From NCBI RefSeq assembly GCF_019970065.1, contig NZ_JAHXYH010000005.1:62001-126000 (forward strand): DNA of 64,000 nt, written 5' to 3'. The first letter of the stretch is position 1; every line of letters begins with the position of its first letter. Source of the stretch: Chryseobacterium sp. OSA05B. Lineage in GTDB: Bacteria > Bacteroidota > Bacteroidia > Flavobacteriales > Weeksellaceae. The notes beneath the pieces were generated by a model that was not told where the DNA came from, made no database searches, and saw only the letters and a list, made by a program, of their open reading frames with translations. Shown here in pieces: positions 60,016 through 64,000 of the stretch. The position numbers were made by a program, and so were the translations under genes.

Positions 60016-62670
60016 TTACACTCTTCCACTATCTTTTATCCAATAAGCTATTTTTTCATTGAATTCTTTCTTTTCTTTCAGATCCTCAAGATTCAGATGC
60101 ATCCTGTATCGCCAGTAATGTGGAAAAACCGCAGGATTATTGATCCTTTCGTTATCCATATTAGGGTTGGTAAGTTCCGGATCAGTTGCCAGGAACTCCT
60201 GAATCGGGAAAATAGCCAGCATCGCATCATTGTAAAGATGCTGTTTCATGATAATTTCAGCTAAGTGAGAATCCATTTCCTCAGGAGCTTTTCCATATTG
60301 GATCAGCTGCTGGTTAAAATACTTCTGAGTCAAAGCCGGATCTTCTTTCCACCACTGTCTCAGCGTAGAACTGTCATGAGAAGAAGCCGTGACTACATTC
60401 ATATAATCCGCATTTTTAGGATTATAAAAAGGAATATTATCAGAAGGCATACGCTGAACTTTTAACGCGATAATTGCCAGTTCGTCCATCGCTATAGGCA
60501 CGCAAGCCGGAACCATTCCTAGGTCTTCACCACAGATCAGCATTTTTGTGGCATTCAGAATAACCGGAAGTTTCTCCATGGCTTTTTCATACCACAGGTG
60601 ATCCTGTCTTCTGAAGAAATAGTCATGGTATAGGTCATAGATTGCTTTTTGCTCCCATTCAGGAAGGTATTTATAAGAATCTGTACTGTAAACATTAAAT
60701 CTTGGATGATAAACTGTTTCCCCATTCCTCTCTTCAGTCAGGAACAAAACGTTTGCGCACAGTGAAACCAGTTTGTCTTCAATAGCACCTTTCGGGTTCT
60801 TCTTGAAAAAGTCGGTTAACTTTCTCTGAGTATCAAATTCTTCTTTAAAAGTATAAGTCCCATCATTATTATTGTTAATAAATTCAAGTGCAGCATGATG
60901 CTCTTCCCCAAAATATTTCCACAGAATTTTATCATTAATGAAAGGCCTGCAATAGCGGTTAAAATCAAACGGGATATGCCTGGCTTTGAATTCATCCACA
61001 ACAATCGGAACTGCAGGATAAAAATACCCCAAAATCCCTTGGGTGGCAGATATCGGCATTCTCCATATCCTGAAAAAACCTAATATATGATCGATTCTCA
61101 TCGCATCGAAATACTGCTCCAATGCTTTGAATCTGTTTTTCCACCATCGGTAGTCGTCTTCCTTCATCGCTTCCCAGTTGTATGTCGGGAATTCCCAGTT
61201 CTGCCCCAGTTCTGTAAACTGATCCGGCGGTGCTCCGGCCTGAAAATCCATTCCGAAAAGTTCAGGTTCCGTCCAGGCTTCCACAGAATGCCTGTAAATA
61301 CCGATCGGAAGGTCACCTTTTAATGAAACCCCTAAACTGTGGGTATAATCTACAGCATCTTTCAGTTGTACATGTAGCTGATACTGCACCCAGGCATGAA
61401 GCATGGAAGCATCATAATCTTTACTTTTTACAGCAAAGAACTGTGAAATTTTTCCTGCAATATACTTCTTATGGGTTTTCCAATCGTTGAAGTTCGGGGT
61501 TTTATACTTGTCCCTCAGAACGCAGAATGCAGCATAAGGAACCAGCCAGTGCTCATTGTCTTTTATAAACTTTTTAAAGCCTCTGTCCTTATAAATCTTT
61601 TCTTTTTCAGCATTGAAAACTGCTTTTAAAAATTTCCATTTGCCGGCAATTACTTTTTCATAATCAATCAGATCCAAAGCGTTTAAAGCCTCTTTCTCAG
61701 ACTGATATTCAGAAACTAATTCTTTCGGTAAATCAAAATCAAGGTTTTCTAGTGAAATATACTGCGGATGCAGTGCATAAACAGAAACTGCTGCGTAAGG
61801 GTAAGAATCCGTCCAGGAATAATTGGCCGTGGTATCGTTAATCGGAAGGATCTGGATAATTCCAAGATTGGTTTCACTGGTCCAGTCGGCAAGGTTCTTA
61901 AGATCTGAAAATTCTCCAACTCCGAAACCGTTTTTACTTCTCAAAGAAAAAACAGGAACCGCTACTCCTGCATCATGATACATCTGATAAGACCTGAATT
62001 TAAAATATTGATTGGAAACGATCTGCAGAACATCCGGAAGCGGATTAGCCAGAGTGAATCTGTTTTCACCGGTTTCCACATCAATCACTCTTCCTTCTTT
62101 TGTATCGTAAAGACAATATTTAAACTGGATAAACTCGTTCTCCGGAATTTCAACGGAAGCTTCCCAGATTCCAAAATCGGTCTGCGAAAGATGGATCACT
62201 TTTTCGTAATTCCAGTTTCCTAAAGAAGCCGTACTGCCGAAGAGTACAATTTTCCAGTCCGGATTATAGACGGGCGCTTCTATTCTGAATAAATGGGTAT
62301 GCTTTTTTAAAACTGTCGCTTTTTCAGGAACAAACTGGTTGAGCTTATTATAAAGAATTTTATTGTTTAAATAGTTTTCAGGGAAATTCTTATTGCTCCA
62401 TTCATCAAAAATAATAAACTCCTTGTAGTTATGAGGAAAATTAAGATGATGCAGAACAAATTCTTCTCTCAGAACATTTCCTTTTTCGTCTGAAACCTGG
62501 TATTTATATGAAACTGATTTTGAGAAATAATCTACCTCACATTTCCAAATGCCGTTTTCTGCATAAAATAAGGTATGAGTCTGGACAGCAGCGCCTTTGT
62601 TATCTACAATCAATAGCTGCAGATTCTGCCCGGCCTTTGCATTATATCCTACATTAAAGTATAACTTCAT
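60016..62670 (-). CDS. malQ: 4-alpha-glucanotransferase with tandem N-terminal starch-binding domains (DPE2-like)
   Basis: 884 residues, longer than ordinary MalQ (about 500-700). Two CBM20-like domains come first (about residues 1-110 and 120-230: LYFNVGYNAKAGQNLQLLIV, then WKIVLFGSTASLGNW), followed by a GH77 catalytic domain containing GVGEFSDLKNLADW, the nucleophile Asp in MRIDHILGFFRIW, the acid/base Glu in ICGEDLGMVP and the third acid in SSHDSSTLRQWW. The layout matches the DPE2-type disproportionating enzymes known from plants and some bacteria, which act on maltose and large branched glucans. Monocistronic. Confidence 0.93.
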   Translation of the reverse strand: MKLYFNVGYNAKAGQNLQLLIVDNKGAAVQTHTLFYAENGIWKCEVDYFSKSVSYKYQVSDEKGNVLREEFVLHHLNFPHNYKEFIIFDEWSNKNFPENYLNNKILYNKLNQFVPEKATVLKKHTHLFRIEAPVYNPDWKIVLFGSTASLGNWNYEKVIHLSQTDFGIWEASVEIPENEFIQFKYCLYDTKEGRVIDVETGENRFTLANPLPDVLQIVSNQYFKFRSYQMYHDAGVAVPVFSLRSKNGFGVGEFSDLKNLADWTSETNLGIIQILPINDTTANYSWTDSYPYAAVSVYALHPQYISLENLDFDLPKELVSEYQSEKEALNALDLIDYEKVIAGKWKFLKAVFNAEKEKIYKDRGFKKFIKDNEHWLVPYAAFCVLRDKYKTPNFNDWKTHKKYIAGKISQFFAVKSKDYDASMLHAWVQYQLHVQLKDAVDYTHSLGVSLKGDLPIGIYRHSVEAWTEPELFGMDFQAGAPPDQFTELGQNWEFPTYNWEAMKEDDYRWWKNRFKALEQYFDAMRIDHILGFFRIWRMPISATQGILGYFYPAVPIVVDEFKARHIPFDFNRYCRPFINDKILWKYFGEEHHAALEFINNNNDGTYTFKEEFDTQRKLTDFFKKNPKGAIEDKLVSLCANVLFLTEERNGETVYHPRFNVYSTDSYKYLPEWEQKAIYDLYHDYFFRRQDHLWYEKAMEKLPVILNATKMLICGEDLGMVPACVPIAMDELAIIALKVQRMPSDNIPFYNPKNADYMNVVTASSHDSSTLRQWWKEDPALTQKYFNQQLIQYGKAPEEMDSHLAEIIMKQHLYNDAMLAIFPIQEFLATDPELTNPNMDNERINNPAVFPHYWRYRMHLNLEDLKEKKEFNEKIAYWIKDSGRV

Positions 62671-62740
62671 CTATATTTTTTTATAAAAATACATTTTAAT
62701 ATCGAAAAATAAAACTTATTGAAGATCAAATAATCATTAA

Positions 62741-62772
62741 AAAACCTTTCCAAAATAAGTTGAAAAGGTTTT
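62741..62772 (-). terminator. Terminator of the T9SS cargo gene
   Basis: AAAACCTTT pairs with AAAGGTTTT across an AT-rich loop; the A tract at 62739-62744 gives the U run on the minus strand. Confidence 0.65.
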
Positions 62773-62808
62773 AAATTTTAATAGAGTTTAATGAAATCTC
62801 TGTCTTTA

Positions 62809-63975
62809 TTATTCCGTTACCAGAATTTTTTTGTTTAATAAAGCTTTACCGGATTCATCTGTAATGTTAACGATATAAGCTCCATTGACTAGGCTTTTCA
62901 AATGGACCTGCTGATTGAGCGAGCCGTCTTTTACAGACAACTTCTGTTTCATCACATTTTTTCCGGAAATATCGAAAACATTCAGGAGAATATTTCCTTT
63001 TATTTTTTGATCATTGACGTTGATGTTAATGAAATGTTCATCCACTTTTGTCGGATAGATATCGATATTAGCCAATGCATTGACTGAAGTCGCTCTGTCA
63101 TTAGCAAAATATTTACTCGCCAGGTCATAAATATGTGGTTTTTCTCCACCAGGAAGTGCTTTTGCCTGAAGCGTATTTAAATCTACTTCATACAAACCGT
63201 CTCCTTTAGCGCTCGCAATAACTACTTTTCCACTGGCATTGACTGCAGATCCGTTGACTGAATAATTTTCCGGAAGACCTGATATCTTACCCACAAATTT
63301 TGCTTTCAGTTCTTTAGCTACCACTTTAAAGACATTTCCGGAAGCTGAGAAGACATAGAAATTATTTTCAGCATCTGCGATCATATCTCCTCCAAAGCCT
63401 GTTTCAATAGCTGTGAATGAATTCTTTCCATTGGCAGCATCATCTTTAATAATCCCAAGATCATTAACAGTGTAATGGCTGCCTTTTCTGCTGATCTGCA
63501 AAAGCTGTGATCCTGCATTGTTCAGGGCATAAATATTTCCGTCATACCCCGCTGTCATTCTTGTGATATGGGAATTGATATCGCACGACGTTACTTTAGT
63601 CACCGTATTTTCAACTAGCGTAATTTCCTTTGTCTTCGCATTCAAAATATAAATATTGGACGAAAACATCGGCATATACACAAGGTTATTATTCATCGGG
63701 TCATAAGCCAGAGCCGCCATGGTAGTCGACTGTGAATGGTTGTAAGAATTTTTATCTTCCGACACATTACCTTTTCTTTCCTGAGAAAATACCTGTGTCA
63801 CAGCATCAGCCGAGAAAAGTTTATCTCCGGAAGTACCATTGGCAGCATCCATCACGCGGAAATCACTGAAAACAATACTGGAAGTATCTTTTCCGGCAAT
63901 CGCGAAAAAATCCTGTTGTGCATAGGCGTTGGTACCCAACACAAGCAGGAAAAGAGGGAATAAATGTTTTTTCAT
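62809..63975 (-). CDS. Secreted protein with T9SS type A sorting domain
   Basis: 388 residues: signal peptide ending NAYAQQ, a beta-propeller-like central part (repeated motifs such as DGNIYALNNAGSQLLQIS, NNFYVFSASGNVFKV, GDGLYEVDLNTLQ), and a C-terminal domain of about 85 residues starting IDIYPTKVDEHFININV and ending GKALLNKKILVTE, the type IX secretion type A sorting signal. It should be exported to the surface or medium through T9SS, which only Bacteroidetes have. Ligand or activity unknown. The 25 nt to the window end hold nothing recognisable. Confidence 0.9.
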   Translation of the reverse strand: MKKHLFPLFLLVLGTNAYAQQDFFAIAGKDTSSIVFSDFRVMDAANGTSGDKLFSADAVTQVFSQERKGNVSEDKNSYNHSQSTTMAALAYDPMNNNLVYMPMFSSNIYILNAKTKEITLVENTVTKVTSCDINSHITRMTAGYDGNIYALNNAGSQLLQISRKGSHYTVNDLGIIKDDAANGKNSFTAIETGFGGDMIADAENNFYVFSASGNVFKVVAKELKAKFVGKISGLPENYSVNGSAVNASGKVVIASAKGDGLYEVDLNTLQAKALPGGEKPHIYDLASKYFANDRATSVNALANIDIYPTKVDEHFININVNDQKIKGNILLNVFDISGKNVMKQKLSVKDGSLNQQVHLKSLVNGAYIVNITDESGKALLNKKILVTE

Positions 63976-64000
63976 ACAATGTAGAATTTAGATTCGTAAT

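Overview
The window looks like chromosomal DNA of a Flavobacteriia member, most likely Chryseobacterium or a close relative in the Weeksellaceae. The support is AT-rich DNA, Bacteroidetes-type promoters (TTG, about 19-21 nt, TAnnTTTG), a type IX secretion (T9SS) sorting domain, a bacillithiol gene (bshA), a GH92 mannosidase, DUF4292/DUF4254/DUF2851 proteins, lipoproteins with short SC-type lipoboxes, and double-glycine-leader mini-peptides of the kind Chryseobacterium genomes carry. No rRNA, tRNA, CRISPR array, intact insertion sequence or prophage was seen.

Layout. (1) 1-8001, minus strand: an aerobic phenylacetate catabolic operon, paaR (TetR) then paaK-E-A-B-C-D-G, with an inserted lipoprotein gene and an inserted alpha/beta-hydrolase gene; a palindromic operator sits at the paaK promoter. 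(2) 8472-16925, plus strand: clpB, two small Cys-rich GG-leader peptides, and two paralogous M43 metalloprotease lipoproteins flanking a four-gene cassette (unknown protein, 7-TM protein, LytS/NarL-type histidine kinase, LuxR-type regulator). (3) 17040-35562: two M1-family peptidases, a TonB-type outer-membrane protein divergent from an OmpR-type two-component system, a very AT-rich patch of small and decaying ORFs (23.7-25.2 kb), an EEP-family hydrolase, a dienoyl-CoA-reductase-like SDR, a DUF1573 protein divergent from a second OmpR-type two-component system, a 220-bp branched palindrome, and a GH92 mannosidase. (4) 35770-50766: dihydroorotase, a polysaccharide flippase, a sugar nucleotidyltransferase, an envelope/housekeeping operon (DUF4292, EnvC-like, TatA, DUF4254, lipoprotein, RibA), a GH3 hexosaminidase with BshA, then DUF2851-PspC-GNAT. 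(5) 50866-64000: a SIMPL protein, three tandem paralogous carboxypeptidase-regulatory-like proteins, an AddA-type helicase-nuclease, a dense DnaA-box cluster, ferritin, a Spy-like protein, a GGFRG-repeat protein, a DPE2-like 4-alpha-glucanotransferase and a T9SS cargo protein.

How the parts work together. The paa genes form one pathway: CoA ligation (PaaK), ring epoxidation (PaaABCD with reductase PaaE), isomerisation (PaaG), and repression by PaaR until phenylacetyl-CoA builds up. Each of the two OmpR-type systems is divergent from an envelope gene, with spaced direct repeats in the shared upstream region, which suggests local regulation. Many other genes serve the cell envelope: lipoproteins, M1 and M43 peptidases, TatA, the EnvC-like factor and the flippase.

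Most worth checking: the DnaA-box cluster at 57.4-57.6 kb (candidate oriC or DnaA-titrating locus), the 220-bp branched palindrome at 32.8-33.0 kb, the split-sensor cassette at 13.0-15.6 kb, and a one-base frameshift in an A8 tract at 24.66-24.84 kb. All assignments come from reading the sequence; no database search was run.
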